Source: Aliidiomarina maris
GTDB taxonomy: Bacteria; Pseudomonadota; Gammaproteobacteria; Enterobacterales; Alteromonadaceae
Assembly (NCBI RefSeq): GCF_003987335.1
Contig: NZ_PIPK01000015.1
Location: 1-64,000 of the forward strand
Direction: 5' to 3'
DNA: 64,000 nt
The translations under genes and the position numbers were made by a program. Below are positions 37,684-48,900 of the stretch, piece after piece. Numbering within the stretch: position 1 is the first letter of the stretch; each line of letters begins with the position of its first letter. The notes under the pieces were generated by a model, which was given only the letters and a program-made list of their open reading frames with translations, was not told the origin of the DNA and made no database searches.

Positions 37684-39012
37684 TTAGTGACCGAATTGCT
37701 CTTCTTCCGTTGAGCCTTTCAGTGCAGTAACCGATGACCCACCACCTTGAATCACATTGGTCAGATCATCAAAGTAGCCGGTACCCACTTCTTGCTGGTG
37801 TGACACAAAGGTATAGCCCTTCTCCGCTGCAGCAAATTCTTCCTGTTGCAGTTTCACATACGCAGTCATGTCGTTACGCGCATAGTCGTAGGCTAGCTGG
37901 AACATGTTGTACCACATGTTGTGAACCCCAGCTAAGGTGATGAACTGGAACGCGTACCCCATCGACGCTAACTCGCGCTGGAATTTTGCAATCGTGGCAT
38001 CGTCTAAGTTGCGCTTCCAGTTAAACGACGGCGAGCAGTTGTAGGCTAACAGTTTGCCCGGATATTTCGCATGAATGGCCTCGGCAAATTCACGCGCTTC
38101 ATCCAAATCTGGCTTCGCAGTTTCACACCACAGTAAGTCCGCGTACGGCGCATAGGCCAGGCCGCGCGAGATAGCCTGTTGAATACCTGGCTTCACCTTA
38201 TAGAAGCCCTCAGACGTGCGTTCACCAGTAATAAACGGTTGATCATTTGGGTCAACGTCATTGGTCAGCAAGTCTGCCGCGTTCGCATCGGTACGTGCCA
38301 AAATCAAGGTAGGCACGCCAGCGACGTCAGCGGCTAAACGCGCGGCCACCAGCTTTTGCACCGCTTCTTGGGTGGGTACCAAGACTTTACCACCCATGTG
38401 ACCACATTTTTTCACCGACGCGAGTTGGTCTTCAAAGTGAACCCCGGCAGCACCTGCTTTAATCATGCCTTGCATGAGTTCATAGGCATTTAACACGCCA
38501 CCAAAACCGGCTTCGGCATCGGCGACAATGGGTGCGAAGTAATCAATGTACGTATCGTTATCGCCGTGTACGCCCTTCGACCACTGAATTTGATCAGCGC
38601 GGGTAAAGGCATTATTGATTCGACGTACCACTTCCGGCACCGAATCGACTGGGTACAACGATTGGTCAGGGTACATGGTGCCCGAGGTATTATTGTCGGC
38701 AGCGACCTGCCAACCCGACAAGTAAATCGCTTGAATGCCCGCTTTGACTTGCTGTACTGCTTGACCACCGGTCAGTGCGCCAAGGGCATTGACATAGTTC
38801 TTACCGAACTTTTCCTGGGCTTCGCCGTTGACTAAACGCCATAGCTTATTCGCGCCACGGGTGGCAAGGGTGTGCTCGACTTTGACCGAGCCGCGCAAGC
38901 GTACCACGTCTTCTGCGCTGTAATTACGCTGAATATTTTCCCAGCGCGGGTCCGTCGCCCATTCATGTTCGAGGTCGCGCACGGCTTGTTGGAAATCTGC
39001 TGAAGTTGTCAT
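37684..39012 (-). CDS. aceA: Isocitrate lyase
   Basis: A 442-residue enzyme that splits isocitrate into succinate and glyoxylate, the first step of the glyoxylate shunt. The catalytic signature [11 protein letters not shown] is present near residue 200, with the WGVGxx-type and EDQLASVKK elements before it. It is 43 bases downstream of aceB on the same strand. Together with aceB and aceK it indicates growth on acetate, fatty acids or amino acids. Confidence 0.97.
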   Translation of the reverse strand: MTTSADFQQAVRDLEHEWATDPRWENIQRNYSAEDVVRLRGSVKVEHTLATRGANKLWRLVNGEAQEKFGKNYVNALGALTGGQAVQQVKAGIQAIYLSGWQVAADNNTSGTMYPDQSLYPVDSVPEVVRRINNAFTRADQIQWSKGVHGDNDTYIDYFAPIVADAEAGFGGVLNAYELMQGMIKAGAAGVHFEDQLASVKKCGHMGGKVLVPTQEAVQKLVAARLAADVAGVPTLILARTDANAADLLTNDVDPNDQPFITGERTSEGFYKVKPGIQQAISRGLAYAPYADLLWCETAKPDLDEAREFAEAIHAKYPGKLLAYNCSPSFNWKRNLDDATIAKFQRELASMGYAFQFITLAGVHNMWYNMFQLAYDYARNDMTAYVKLQQEEFAAAEKGYTFVSHQQEVGTGYFDDLTNVIQGGGSSVTALKGSTEEEQFGH

Positions 39013-39055
39013 AATTCAAAGTCCTGTTTCAAAAGTTTATAGTTGTAATGCGAAG

Positions 39056-40699
39056 TTAATCGAGTTGTTGGTAGCCGGGTAAGGTCAGGAACTCACTGAG
39101 CTGTTCGGCTACTGTAAGTTCGCCAAATAGCTTCACGGCGAGCTCAAAGCGTTCTGCTTGCCAGCGCGAATCGCCCACTTCGGCGCGCACCACCGCCACT
39201 TCTTCTTCAAGTAGCTGGTTAAATAGCTCACGCGTCACAGTGCGCCCATCGGCAAGTTTTTGGGCATGGGTAATCCACTGCCAAATCGAAGTCCGTGAAA
39301 TCTCTGCGGTTGCCGCATCTTCCATCAGCCCATAAATAGGTACGCAACCTTTGCCCGATAACCACGCCGCAATGTATTGCAAAGACACCCGGATATTGGC
39401 ACGCATACCCTGCTCGGTGCGTTCACCAGAGCACGGTGCGAGTAGGTCAGCTTGAGTCATCTCACCGTCTTGCTCACGTAACTGCCCGAGCTGGTTGTCG
39501 GCGTCGCCAAGGTGCTGCTGGTAAACCGCTTTCACCGTTGGGGCAAGGCCTGGGTGCGCTATCCAAGTGCCATCATGGCCGTTGGCAAATTCCCGCTCTT
39601 TGTCGGCTTTTACTTTGGCTAAGATCTGCTCGTTATCAGCGCTATCTTTACTCGGAATGAAGGCCGCCATGCCACCCATCGCCAGTGCTTTGCGTCGATG
39701 ACAGGTAGCAATCAACAGGCGCGAGTATGCGTTCAGGAAAGGCTTGTCCATGGTAACAACCTGGCGGTCTGGCAACACGTATTCAGCGTGCGCTCGTAAG
39801 GTTTTGATATAGCTGAATATGTAATCCCAACGCCCGCAGTTCAGGGCAACAATATGGTGGCGCAATGCATGCAAAATTTCGTGCATCTGGAACACCGCTG
39901 GCAAGGTTTCTATCAGCACAGTGGCGCGGATGGTGCCGCGTGCTAAGCCAAGATGATCTTCACTAAACGTAAATACTTCAGACCACCAAGCTGCCTCACG
40001 ACTGTGTTGTAGTTTAGGTAGATAGAAATACACACCAGTACCACGCTCAGCGCGGGCAACATGGTTGTGCCAGAGGTACAGCGAAAAGTCCATTAACGCG
40101 CCAGGAATCGCCTTGCCCTGCCAGGTTATATGCTTTTCAGGTAAATGCAGGCCGCGCACCCGCGCAATCAGCAGCGCTGGGTCCGGCTTTAATTCATAGT
40201 GTTTACCGCGCTCGCTGTCATGGTGCGAAATCGTGCCAAGGTTGGCATCGCGCAAATTGAGCTGGCCTTCGATTAAGCCGTTCCAGGTGGGGCTTTGCGC
40301 ATCTTCAAAATCCGCCATAAAGACATCAACATCGGCATTCAGTGCGTTAATCACCATCTTGCGATCAACCGGGCCGGTAATTTCAAGGCGTCGTTTAAGT
40401 AAGTCGGCAGGTATGTCTGCGACCTGCCACTCGCCGTCACGAATATCTTGGGTCGCAGGGTCAAAGTCAGGTAACTGACCTTTGTCATACGCTTGTTGAT
40501 CACGCTCGCGCTGAGCCAATAAGGTGTCTACTTCGGGGCCAAAGCGGCTCACAAGAGCGCTTAGAAAAGCGATAGCAGGTTCAGTTAGAATTTGCGTTGC
40601 AGCGTCGCTCTGAACTGAATCAGAGTCTGGCAACTTAAATGTAAGTCCCTGAATCGGAGCCTGAGTTAGTGCCTGATGTGATGTCATAGCTGTGTCCAT
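39056..40699 (-). CDS. aceB: Malate synthase A
   Basis: A 547-residue enzyme that condenses glyoxylate with acetyl-CoA to malate. The family signature LNCGRWDYIFSYIK is present near 280, and the catalytic Arg in RVRGLHLPEKH near 185. The A-type length (about 530-550) excludes glcB. Upstream, an inverted repeat (CACCC / GGGTG) overlaps the AGGG ribosome site, so translation could be damped by a hairpin. Five codons in there is a second ATG. Confidence 0.96.
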   Translation of the reverse strand: MDTAMTSHQALTQAPIQGLTFKLPDSDSVQSDAATQILTEPAIAFLSALVSRFGPEVDTLLAQRERDQQAYDKGQLPDFDPATQDIRDGEWQVADIPADLLKRRLEITGPVDRKMVINALNADVDVFMADFEDAQSPTWNGLIEGQLNLRDANLGTISHHDSERGKHYELKPDPALLIARVRGLHLPEKHITWQGKAIPGALMDFSLYLWHNHVARAERGTGVYFYLPKLQHSREAAWWSEVFTFSEDHLGLARGTIRATVLIETLPAVFQMHEILHALRHHIVALNCGRWDYIFSYIKTLRAHAEYVLPDRQVVTMDKPFLNAYSRLLIATCHRRKALAMGGMAAFIPSKDSADNEQILAKVKADKEREFANGHDGTWIAHPGLAPTVKAVYQQHLGDADNQLGQLREQDGEMTQADLLAPCSGERTEQGMRANIRVSLQYIAAWLSGKGCVPIYGLMEDAATAEISRTSIWQWITHAQKLADGRTVTRELFNQLLEEEVAVVRAEVGDSRWQAERFELAVKLFGELTVAEQLSEFLTLPGYQQLD

Positions 40700-40816
40700 T
40701 TTTGCACCCTTTTTGTTGGGTGATTGTTAATCTGGATACAGCATAGATGGAATTTTTTTATTAATGAAATTTATGGCTTATATTATGCGCATTTTTTATG
40801 TGAATCTATAAAACAC

Positions 40817-40831
40817 ATTCACCCCGTGAAT
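40817..40831. promoter_or_regulatory. Perfect palindrome at the aceK-aceB junction
   Basis: ATTCAC-CCC-GTGAAT sits just past the aceK stop and upstream of the A/T-rich aceB leader. It resembles a dimer operator, but no regulator can be assigned from sequence. Confidence 0.4.
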
Positions 40832-40832
40832 A

Positions 40833-42545
40833 CTAACCCAGACGACATGCTTGGGGGTACGGAAAGACATCACTCACCTCGCCGTCCAGAATCGCTTGTT
40901 GCTGCGCTTGCCAATAAGCCGGGTCGAGTAGTTCAGGGTGTAAGCGAGTAAACACTTCACGTAGCGCCGCCTTAGGGAACACATAAGTCGCAAGCTGCTC
41001 GACAAACACGTCATTCGGTGCCACCGAATGCGACCCTGCGTCTAACAAATAATCATGCGGATTAGACGCCACTGGCATGCTACGAAAATTCATCTCGGTT
41101 AAGTATTGCACCTCATCGTAGTCATAAAACACCACGCGCTTACCACGCGTCACCCCAAAGTTCTTCAACAACATGTCGCCAGGGAAAATATTCGCCGCCA
41201 ACATGTCTTTTAGTGCCTGGCCGTAGTCTTGCAAAATTGCCTCGGTTTCTTCACTTGAGGCATATTCTAAATAGATATTCAGTGGAGTGAGGCGCTTTTC
41301 AATGTACATATGGCGTATCACCAAGGTCTCGCCCTCGACACACAAAGACTGCCCGATGCTCTGTTGCAAAGTTTGCAACAGGTCCGGCGACAACCGCGCC
41401 ACCGGTAAGGCTACATTTGAATACTCAATGGTGTCGGCCATACGCCCGACCCTATCGTGGCGCTTGACCAATTGATAGCGCGCCAGCACAGTATCACGGC
41501 CAAATTCTTTGGTACTGCCAAAGCGGTCACGAATCACTTTAAATACATAGGGAAATGAAGGCAGCGTGAACACCATCATTACCAGACCACGCACGCCCGG
41601 TGCCTCCACCATCTGATCGTCACTTTGCGCTAAGTGGTTGAGCAACTCGCGGTAAAACTCAGTTTTACCTTGCTTGTGCAAACCAATAGCGGAGTATAAG
41701 TCGGCTTTACTTTTGCGGGGCATCAAACTGCGTAAGAAGCTCACCAACGCCGAAGGCGCGGTGGAACGCACCATAAAATACGCGCGTGCAAAACTAAAAA
41801 TCACCGCCATATGCACAGGGTCAGTCAGCAATGCGTCAACGCTGACGCGACCGTCGCTATGACGTAGCAGTGGCACAATAAATGGGTAGGTATGCTGGGT
41901 GGTGACAATACGCCCAACGATATACGCGCCCTTGTTACGATAGAACGGGTGCTTGAGTACATCAATGCGTAGTTCGTGCGGTTGAATCAAACGTTCTACG
42001 GCGGTCGCCGCAAATGCGTTGCGCAGCTTATTAACCTCGGCGTCTAAATCGTCAAAGCGCCCAGCGAAACCCATGTCGTGAATAATCTGATGCAAAGTAG
42101 CGGGCACGCCTTCGAGCACCGGAAAGTACGAGCGATATTCCGCTTCCATCGGCAACGGCATGCGGTCAGCAATGGTGGTTTCGACGAAAATAAATTGGTT
42201 GTGATAGTAACGGTGGTCAAACAGCGCACAAAATACTGAGTTGTAGAAGGTTTCAGCCAGTTCGGCCTGAGGGTGAAAGCTTAGTAATGCCACGTAAGCC
42301 TGTTTAACCTGCTGCCACAAGTCAGTTTCCGGCTCGTCTGCGGCGACACTTTCGCGTAAGTTAGTGACGCACTCGCCAACCCGGGTATCGTAATAAGAAA
42401 TCCGCTCAGCGGAAAGACGCTGTAAGCCCTGCCAGTCACCAGCTAAAAAGCGCCGCCCAGCATCATCGGTGAGCGCGCCAAACAAGCTGTAATGGCGGTG
42501 AAAACCTTCCAAGATAGTGCGTGCAATGCGTTCCGCGTGGGTCAT
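40833..42545 (-). CDS. aceK: Isocitrate dehydrogenase kinase/phosphatase
   Basis: A 570-residue bifunctional enzyme that switches isocitrate dehydrogenase off by phosphorylation so that carbon enters the glyoxylate shunt. The ATP-binding APGVRGLVMMVFTLPSFPYVFK segment lies near 320-340 and the DMLLKNFGVTRGKRVVFYDYDE catalytic loop near 455-475. In E. coli the order is aceB-aceA-aceK; here aceK is first and is followed by 133 bp before aceB. It is divergent from a LysR gene. Confidence 0.97.
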   Translation of the reverse strand: MTHAERIARTILEGFHRHYSLFGALTDDAGRRFLAGDWQGLQRLSAERISYYDTRVGECVTNLRESVAADEPETDLWQQVKQAYVALLSFHPQAELAETFYNSVFCALFDHRYYHNQFIFVETTIADRMPLPMEAEYRSYFPVLEGVPATLHQIIHDMGFAGRFDDLDAEVNKLRNAFAATAVERLIQPHELRIDVLKHPFYRNKGAYIVGRIVTTQHTYPFIVPLLRHSDGRVSVDALLTDPVHMAVIFSFARAYFMVRSTAPSALVSFLRSLMPRKSKADLYSAIGLHKQGKTEFYRELLNHLAQSDDQMVEAPGVRGLVMMVFTLPSFPYVFKVIRDRFGSTKEFGRDTVLARYQLVKRHDRVGRMADTIEYSNVALPVARLSPDLLQTLQQSIGQSLCVEGETLVIRHMYIEKRLTPLNIYLEYASSEETEAILQDYGQALKDMLAANIFPGDMLLKNFGVTRGKRVVFYDYDEVQYLTEMNFRSMPVASNPHDYLLDAGSHSVAPNDVFVEQLATYVFPKAALREVFTRLHPELLDPAYWQAQQQAILDGEVSDVFPYPQACRLG

Positions 42546-42685
42546 AAGTGTCCTTGTGTCGATGCGCGCTGGAATATTTTGCTTATCCCCAATTTCTAGG
42601 ATTGAGTTTATGCTGTGACTCAGGCAGTATGATTCAGCGTATTTATATTAAAAACTATTTAACATTATATAGGTTAATTTGTTGT

Positions 42686-43621
42686 ATGAATCAGTTTCGT
42701 CAAATCGACCTCAACTTGCTGGTGTACTTAGACGCCCTGCTGCGTGAGCGCAATGTTACCCGCGCTGCTGAACAGCTCAATATTACTCAGCCAGCCATGA
42801 GCAACGGCCTTAAGCGCCTGCGTAATTTGCTCAATGACCCCATTTTAGTGCGTACCAGCGAAGGCATGATGCCAACCGAACGTGCACTGGCCATGCAGCC
42901 TCAAGTTCGCCAAATACTCTACAGTGTTGAAGAGGTGATTCAGCCTTCGCGTACCTTTGTTGCGCAGGAAAGCGAGCGTGTATTTCGGATTATGATCTCC
43001 GACTATGCAGCTTCGACATTGATGTCGCCACTGTTGGTTGCACTGCGGGAGCAGGCGCCAAATGTCACTATCGACCTGATGACGCCCAGCGACGTAAGTT
43101 TCCATGACGTTGAAAATGGCAAAGTGGATATCGCCGTCAACCGCTTTGACGAACTACCCCAGTCGTTCCATCAAAAGTCGCTGTGGCACGATGACTTTGC
43201 CTGCTTGTTGCACAAAGACCATCCGTTAATCGCCGATTACACCTTAGAGCAGTATTTAAAAGCGCGCCATTCATGGGTCAGTAAAACAGGCTTCGGGGTC
43301 GGTATCGGCATGGACCCGAACGACGTACAAAAACTGGGTTGGGTCGATGAAGCGTTGAACCGTTTAGGGCACCAACGCCGCATCAAGGTGTTCACGCGTA
43401 ATTACCATGTGGCTATGTACTTAGCCAAAGAAGGCTTGGTCGCAACCTTGCCAAGTAAAGCCGCCAAGCTCTACCAGGACAGCCCAGACCTCGTATTACG
43501 CGAACCACCCTTTGCGATACCCAGCATTGAACTCAAAATGATCTGGAGCCCACTGCTGCAACACGACGACGGCCACCGCTGGTTCCGCCAGCTGGTCGCC
43601 GATGTCGCAGGCAGCTGCTAA
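42686..43621 (+). CDS. LysR-family transcriptional regulator
   Basis: A 311-residue regulator starting at the ATG at 42686 (MNQFRQIDLNLLVYLDALL), which gives the normal LysR N-terminus. The frame is open to 42548, but the added residues are not LysR-like. Winged helix-turn-helix at about 5-65 (RNVTRAAEQLNITQPAMSNG), effector-binding domain about 95-300. It is divergent from aceK across 140 bp, so control of aceK or the glyoxylate genes is plausible but not shown. Its end lies 9 bases from the convergent chemoreceptor gene. Confidence 0.9.
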   Translation: MNQFRQIDLNLLVYLDALLRERNVTRAAEQLNITQPAMSNGLKRLRNLLNDPILVRTSEGMMPTERALAMQPQVRQILYSVEEVIQPSRTFVAQESERVFRIMISDYAASTLMSPLLVALREQAPNVTIDLMTPSDVSFHDVENGKVDIAVNRFDELPQSFHQKSLWHDDFACLLHKDHPLIADYTLEQYLKARHSWVSKTGFGVGIGMDPNDVQKLGWVDEALNRLGHQRRIKVFTRNYHVAMYLAKEGLVATLPSKAAKLYQDSPDLVLREPPFAIPSIELKMIWSPLLQHDDGHRWFRQLVADVAGSC

Positions 43622-43630
43622 CCCTCACAT

Positions 43631-45661
43631 CTAAACGTCAAAGCGCGCGGCCAACGCACGCAAATTGTCGGCGACTTGGGTCAGTTCACTACTGGCCTGA
43701 GTCATGCGCTCAGAGCCTTGCGCCGAACGTGTTGATAACTCACTAATGCCATTAATATTGGTTTCAATGTCTGTGGTCACCGAGGCCAATTCTTCCGACG
43801 CCGTCGCCACTTGCTCGTTCACCGCAGTCATTTCTTGCATCGCACCGCGAATGCCATGTAGGGCCTCATCGGCTACTTTCGAGCGCTCTAGCGTATGTTT
43901 GACCTGCTGCTGGGAACTTTGCATCACACTGACCGCAGTGCGAGTTTCATTTTGCAGGCTTTCGATGATTTGCTGAATGTCGGTGGTTGAATCCTGGGTT
44001 TTGCGCGCCAAAGAACGTACTTCATCGGCCACCACGGCAAAACCACGTCCTTGCTCACCAGCCCGCGCCGCCTCAATGGCAGCATTCAGCGCCAGCAAGT
44101 TAGTCTGCTCAGCAATGGTTTCAATCACTTCAAGCACACTACCTATGCTCTTACTTTTCGCTTCGACACCCTCTACCACCTTGGCGGCACGTTCCACCTC
44201 GTCAGCCACTTGGGTAATGGCCTGCGCGGTTTGCTTAAAGGTTTGCTCAGCCTCATCGGTACGCTGCTGCACAATTTGGGTATTCGATGCGGCCGTGGCT
44301 GCGCTATCGGCAATACCTTGCACTGTGGTCACAACCTGACCAATGGCGGTAACCGCCTGTTCAATAGCTTGTTCCTGGCGTTGAATCAGTTCATTCGCAT
44401 CAATGGCGACGTCATTGGTGTTACTGGCTGCATGGGTCAATGCGCCGCTGGCTTGGTTAATCTCACCTAATAACCCGCGTAGCTTAGCTGCCATATCCAG
44501 CATAGAGCGCAACACGCCCGCTTCGCTAGTCGCTTCGGTTGTGCGTAAATCACCTTGTGCAATTTGATTAGCAATATCACGCATTTGACGAGGCTCACCA
44601 CCGAGTGGCTGAGTGACCGCACGTGTGACCCAGATGCCAAGGCCTATCGCCACGACAAAGGCGACAACTACCGCGGCCAGAATGACCCAAAATGCCCGGT
44701 TAATCACGTCCCGAGCACTCGCGGTGGCGGTTTCATTTAAGCTACTTGCGCCGCGCTCAACGTCTTCCAGCGCAAAATTGACGTCTTCCACTTCGAACAA
44801 CATCGCTTCAAGGGTTTGGCTTATCTCTAACCCTGTTGCGACTTGTTGCATGTATAAATCGAATAGCAAGCCTTCGGCGAACGCCAGCCGCTGCCACTCT
44901 TCTAATAAGCCTTCGATTTCTTCTAATGGGCCTGCGAATACGTTGTGCCCTGACGCTTGCAACGTTTCGATGGGAAATTCGAAGATTTCAAACACTTGCT
45001 CAATTTCTTCCCGCAGCGGGTCAATAGCCGCTTGATTTGGCTGGCTGAGTAAGTCGCGGGTCAAATACTGAATTTCCATCAATACACTTTGCATCGATAC
45101 TGCGGCGGCGGTTAGTTGCGCATCGCCGACCTCTTGTTCGGCTAAAAATGCCAGCTCACCAAGCTCACCGTTCAAGAACGACGCGGTGCGGTCAAACTCG
45201 GTTAACCGACGCCTTACCTCTGCCTCAAGACGCACATGCTCGCCTTGCAATTGAAAGACGTCCCGCGCCAACGTCTCGAACTGCTGCCGCGCTTCTGCTG
45301 CGAGCACCAAAGCGTTGACTAACTCAGGGTCAGTGACGAGCTCTTCAAGGCGGCGATAACGACTTGCAAATACTTCGCTGGCTAAGTTGAAATCTTGTTC
45401 GAGTTCATCGAGTTCAGATAATGATTGGGTCGCAAGCGAGCGTCCGACCAGCGCATTCGCGCTATACATCGCACTGCTTAATTCGGCGGATGTAGTGACG
45501 GTGGGTGTACTGGTGTCGCTAACGTAGAGTAAATTATTCTCCACCTGCGCCATGTACGTTAAACCAATGGCACCGACGACACCAACTAGTAATGCAACTG
45601 CTAAGAACCCTGCGATAATCCGTGCAGACAATGTCCCTGTGATACGCTTAAGCCAAGCCAT
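43631..45661 (-). CDS. Methyl-accepting chemotaxis protein (intact)
   Basis: A 676-residue chemoreceptor. Transmembrane helices at about 12-34 and 330-355 enclose a long helical periplasmic sensor region of about 290 residues. A HAMP domain (about 350-405) and the signalling domain follow, with the hairpin tip [20 protein letters not shown] (near 540) and [14 protein letters not shown]. The ligand is unknown. The ribosome site is an eight-G tract (45666-45673). No CheR-binding pentapeptide is seen at the C-terminus. Confidence 0.95.
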   Translation of the reverse strand: MAWLKRITGTLSARIIAGFLAVALLVGVVGAIGLTYMAQVENNLLYVSDTSTPTVTTSAELSSAMYSANALVGRSLATQSLSELDELEQDFNLASEVFASRYRRLEELVTDPELVNALVLAAEARQQFETLARDVFQLQGEHVRLEAEVRRRLTEFDRTASFLNGELGELAFLAEQEVGDAQLTAAAVSMQSVLMEIQYLTRDLLSQPNQAAIDPLREEIEQVFEIFEFPIETLQASGHNVFAGPLEEIEGLLEEWQRLAFAEGLLFDLYMQQVATGLEISQTLEAMLFEVEDVNFALEDVERGASSLNETATASARDVINRAFWVILAAVVVAFVVAIGLGIWVTRAVTQPLGGEPRQMRDIANQIAQGDLRTTEATSEAGVLRSMLDMAAKLRGLLGEINQASGALTHAASNTNDVAIDANELIQRQEQAIEQAVTAIGQVVTTVQGIADSAATAASNTQIVQQRTDEAEQTFKQTAQAITQVADEVERAAKVVEGVEAKSKSIGSVLEVIETIAEQTNLLALNAAIEAARAGEQGRGFAVVADEVRSLARKTQDSTTDIQQIIESLQNETRTAVSVMQSSQQQVKHTLERSKVADEALHGIRGAMQEMTAVNEQVATASEELASVTTDIETNINGISELSTRSAQGSERMTQASSELTQVADNLRALAARFDV

Positions 45662-45665
45662 AATA

Positions 45666-45673
45666 CCCCCCCC
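45666..45673 (-). repeat. G8 homopolymer in the chemoreceptor Shine-Dalgarno region
   Basis: On the minus strand AAGGGGGGGG lies four bases before the ATG at 45661. It is the only plausible ribosome site, so a change in tract length would alter the SD-start spacing. Confidence 0.7.
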
Positions 45674-45884
45674 TTGGTCTACAAGTCACGCTTATTTATG
45701 ATTGTTAGTGCGTGGACGGCAAACGTGCGACAGAACAGTAAAGTAACCTTTCCAGCAGCCCTTTGTAAACCAGCAGTCGACAAGAATCATCACTTTTTTG
45801 CAACATTTAACCCGCAAAGTTTCGAACAATAGCGGCGCATCTATGCATGTTCACTGCATTTACGTAATTCACCGTCGCTGCAAA

Positions 45885-45908
45885 CAAAAAAGCCACCCGA
45901 AGGTGGCT
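45885..45908 (-). terminator. Terminator of the propeller-amidohydrolase gene
   Basis: AGCCACC-TTCG-GGTGGCT on the minus strand is followed by six T residues, 24 bases past the stop. Confidence 0.9.
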
Positions 45909-45931
45909 AGTCAATCAAGCTAACGCGGCGT

Positions 45932-48900
45932 TTACTGTGCAAAGTAAAACGGTTGGCGTTGGCGCGGGTTGCTACCTAGTTCGTTCATGCTAGCGGCGTC
46001 AAATAAGCGGCCGTTAACCATCACGTGGGTCACTGCGTCTGAACTGCGGATGTCATTTAACACGTCGCCATCGACCACAATAATGTCAGCCAGTTTGCCG
46101 CGCTCAATCGAGCCAATGGCATGGTCTAAGCCTAAGGTTTTGGCCGCATCAATGGTGGCGGTGCGCAGTGCATCAAGAGGCTGCATACCACCTTGGGCCA
46201 TCATCCAGATTTCCCAGTGCTGGGCCAAGCCCTCGCGTTGACCATGCGCGCCAGCAGCGACCAGCACGCCTTCTTGCTGTAACGCATGAGCGCCAGCGGC
46301 GACATTAAAGTGGTTGTAATGATGCTCTGGAGCAATATCGCGACGCATACTGCGTGGGCGCAACACCCGTGGTGGCACATACTGGCTCAAACGCGGGTGC
46401 TCCCACACGTTGCTTTCTGCATACCAATAGTTTTCACCCCAAATACCGCCATACGCGACACCTAAAGTCGGTACGTAGGCGACATCCGTCTGCTGCCAAA
46501 ACTGCAGCACATCATCGTACAAAGTAGCCACTGGCAACGAATGTTCAATGGTGGTGTGACCGTCTTGCACCATGCTTAAGTTATGCTGGTACAACGAACC
46601 GCCCTCTGGCATCACCATCATCTCCATTTCGCGAGCGGCTTGAATAAATTGCTGGCGTTGGTCGCGGCGCGGTTGGTTGTAACTTTTCACCGAAAACGCC
46701 CCTGCTTTCTTCAGCCGTTCGATATGAAAACGTGCGTCATCAAGGCTGTCGACCCGAGCCGTAAAGCCTGGCCCTTCAGCGCCATACAAAATAGTACCGG
46801 TCGAGAAAATACGTGGGCCGACAATGTGTCCAGCGCGCTGCATTTCACTGGCGGCAAAAATTTGTCGGGTGTTGTTTGATGGGTCATGAATGGTAGTGAC
46901 ACCCAAAGATAAACCCGCGTATAACGCCCAGTTTTGCTGCGGAATAATCTGATCTTCACCTTGCGCACCATGGGCGTGGGCATCAATCAAACCGGGCAAA
47001 ATAGTCTTGCCAGTGACATCCACTTGGTTGGCTTCGCGTGGAATATGCACCATACCGCGCGGCCCGACTTCAGCAATGCGATTGCCTTCAATCACCACCA
47101 CCGCATCCTCAATCACTTCATCGCCGTTCATACTCACTACAGTGCCGCCGACCAAAGCGATGACTTGCTCGGGAATGTAACTACGCTGGGTAAAGCCAAT
47201 GTCGGTGCCGTCAGCAGCCAATTCAACTTCACCGCGATCACGAATATCAAACAGACCGTCCAGGGATGCGCTGTACAGCTCTGGCCCTAAGGTCCAGTAC
47301 AACTGGCTTGAATCCGCCGTCCAGGCAATGTTTTCACCCGCGCGCTTGGAAAGTTGCTGCACCGGGAACTGGCGCGCATTTGGGCTAATTTGAATGCTCT
47401 TTCCATGCTCAACCAATGGCGTGATATACACGCGAAAACCTTCCGCAAACGCCAGGTAACGTCCGTTCGGTGACACCTGAAACTCAGTCGCATGGGCCGA
47501 CGTATATAAGGTTTTATGTTGTTGCGTGGCAATATCAATCACTCGCAGTGAAGGACCATGTGCGCTGTAGTACACCCGGTCCGAATCAGCACCAAAATGC
47601 GCATTCGAACCATGAGCGGTCAGTAATTGTGGCTCACCTTCATTCAGTGCCAAATGATAAATGCCAGGGCTCACACTATGCATTGGGTTTGACAGGTAAC
47701 CGCCACGAATTTTGCGGTACACAATCGATTGTCCGTCAGGCGCGAACTGAGGCTCGACAAATTTACCTGTACCAGTATTGAGTACGCGCTCCTGGCCATT
47801 TCGCAGGTTGCGCAACACAATTTGGCCTTGCTCTTGGTCATGCCAAGTGGTGTACACCATGTAGCGGCCATCCCGCGAAAACGCTGGGAATTGCTCGAAA
47901 CGCTCAGTTTGCGAAGTGACCCGACGTGGTTGATTGCCACTTCCCGGCTCAACCTCGTACAAATAACCTAACGCCTCATACACCGCACGCTGGCCGTCAT
48001 TCGACACTACCATGTGGCGCAGCATTCTGACGGTGAAGTCGTCTTCTTCAATAGGCTGACGAAAACGTAATGCTTGTTGCACCTGCTTCTCGGTTTGCAC
48101 CCGAAACGCAACCTGCTCGACACGTTCATCACTCACGTTCAAACGCTGAATTTGGCCTTGGGCATAAAATACCAAAGTGCTGCTGTCTTCGGTCCACCCC
48201 ATGTGCGGGTACACCCCATGAATGGCCCAAGTCTCCTGCATATCACGCGAAAGCTCTGCATATACTGCGCGCTGTTCACCTGTGTTTAGGTCGTATAAAA
48301 ACAACGTGCTTTGAAAGTCATCGCGGCCCACGTAGGCTAAATAACGGCCGTCTGGTGAAGGCGTAGGCCGAATTGCGCCGCCCATACCCGACAATACGGT
48401 TTCAATCTCGCCGCTTTGCATATCGTAGCGACGCACCGCATAAATGCCTGACACTGAGTCTTTTGAATATTCAAAAATATCGCCTGGGGTCACGTCTTGG
48501 GAAAAATACACGTAGCGACCATCTGGTGAGAACGCGGGTTCACCTAAGTCTTTTTGATCATTGGGGCGTTCAGTTAAACGCACGCCCTCGCCACCTTGGC
48601 GGTGGTACATCCAAATTTCACCCGCGCCGAGTGAACGGCGAGCGGTGAAATGCTTACGCGCTACTAGATATTGACCGTCTGGGCTCCATGCTGGGCTATT
48701 CAATAAACGAAAGGTTTCCTGAGTGACTTGATAAGCATCCGAACCATCGGCACCCATTACCCAAATGTTGTCACCGCCACCTTCGTCCGATGTAAACGCG
48801 ATATACTGGCCGTCTGGGCTATAGGTGGGTTGCATATGCCAACCAATGCCGCCGCGCAATAATTCCGCGTCACCGCCGCTGGCGGGTATGCGAAAAATAT

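Noticed and set aside
45662-45800. Sigma28 (FliA) promoter for the intact chemoreceptor
   Set aside because: A GCCGTCC element exists but no TAAA lies at the right distance; the match is too weak.
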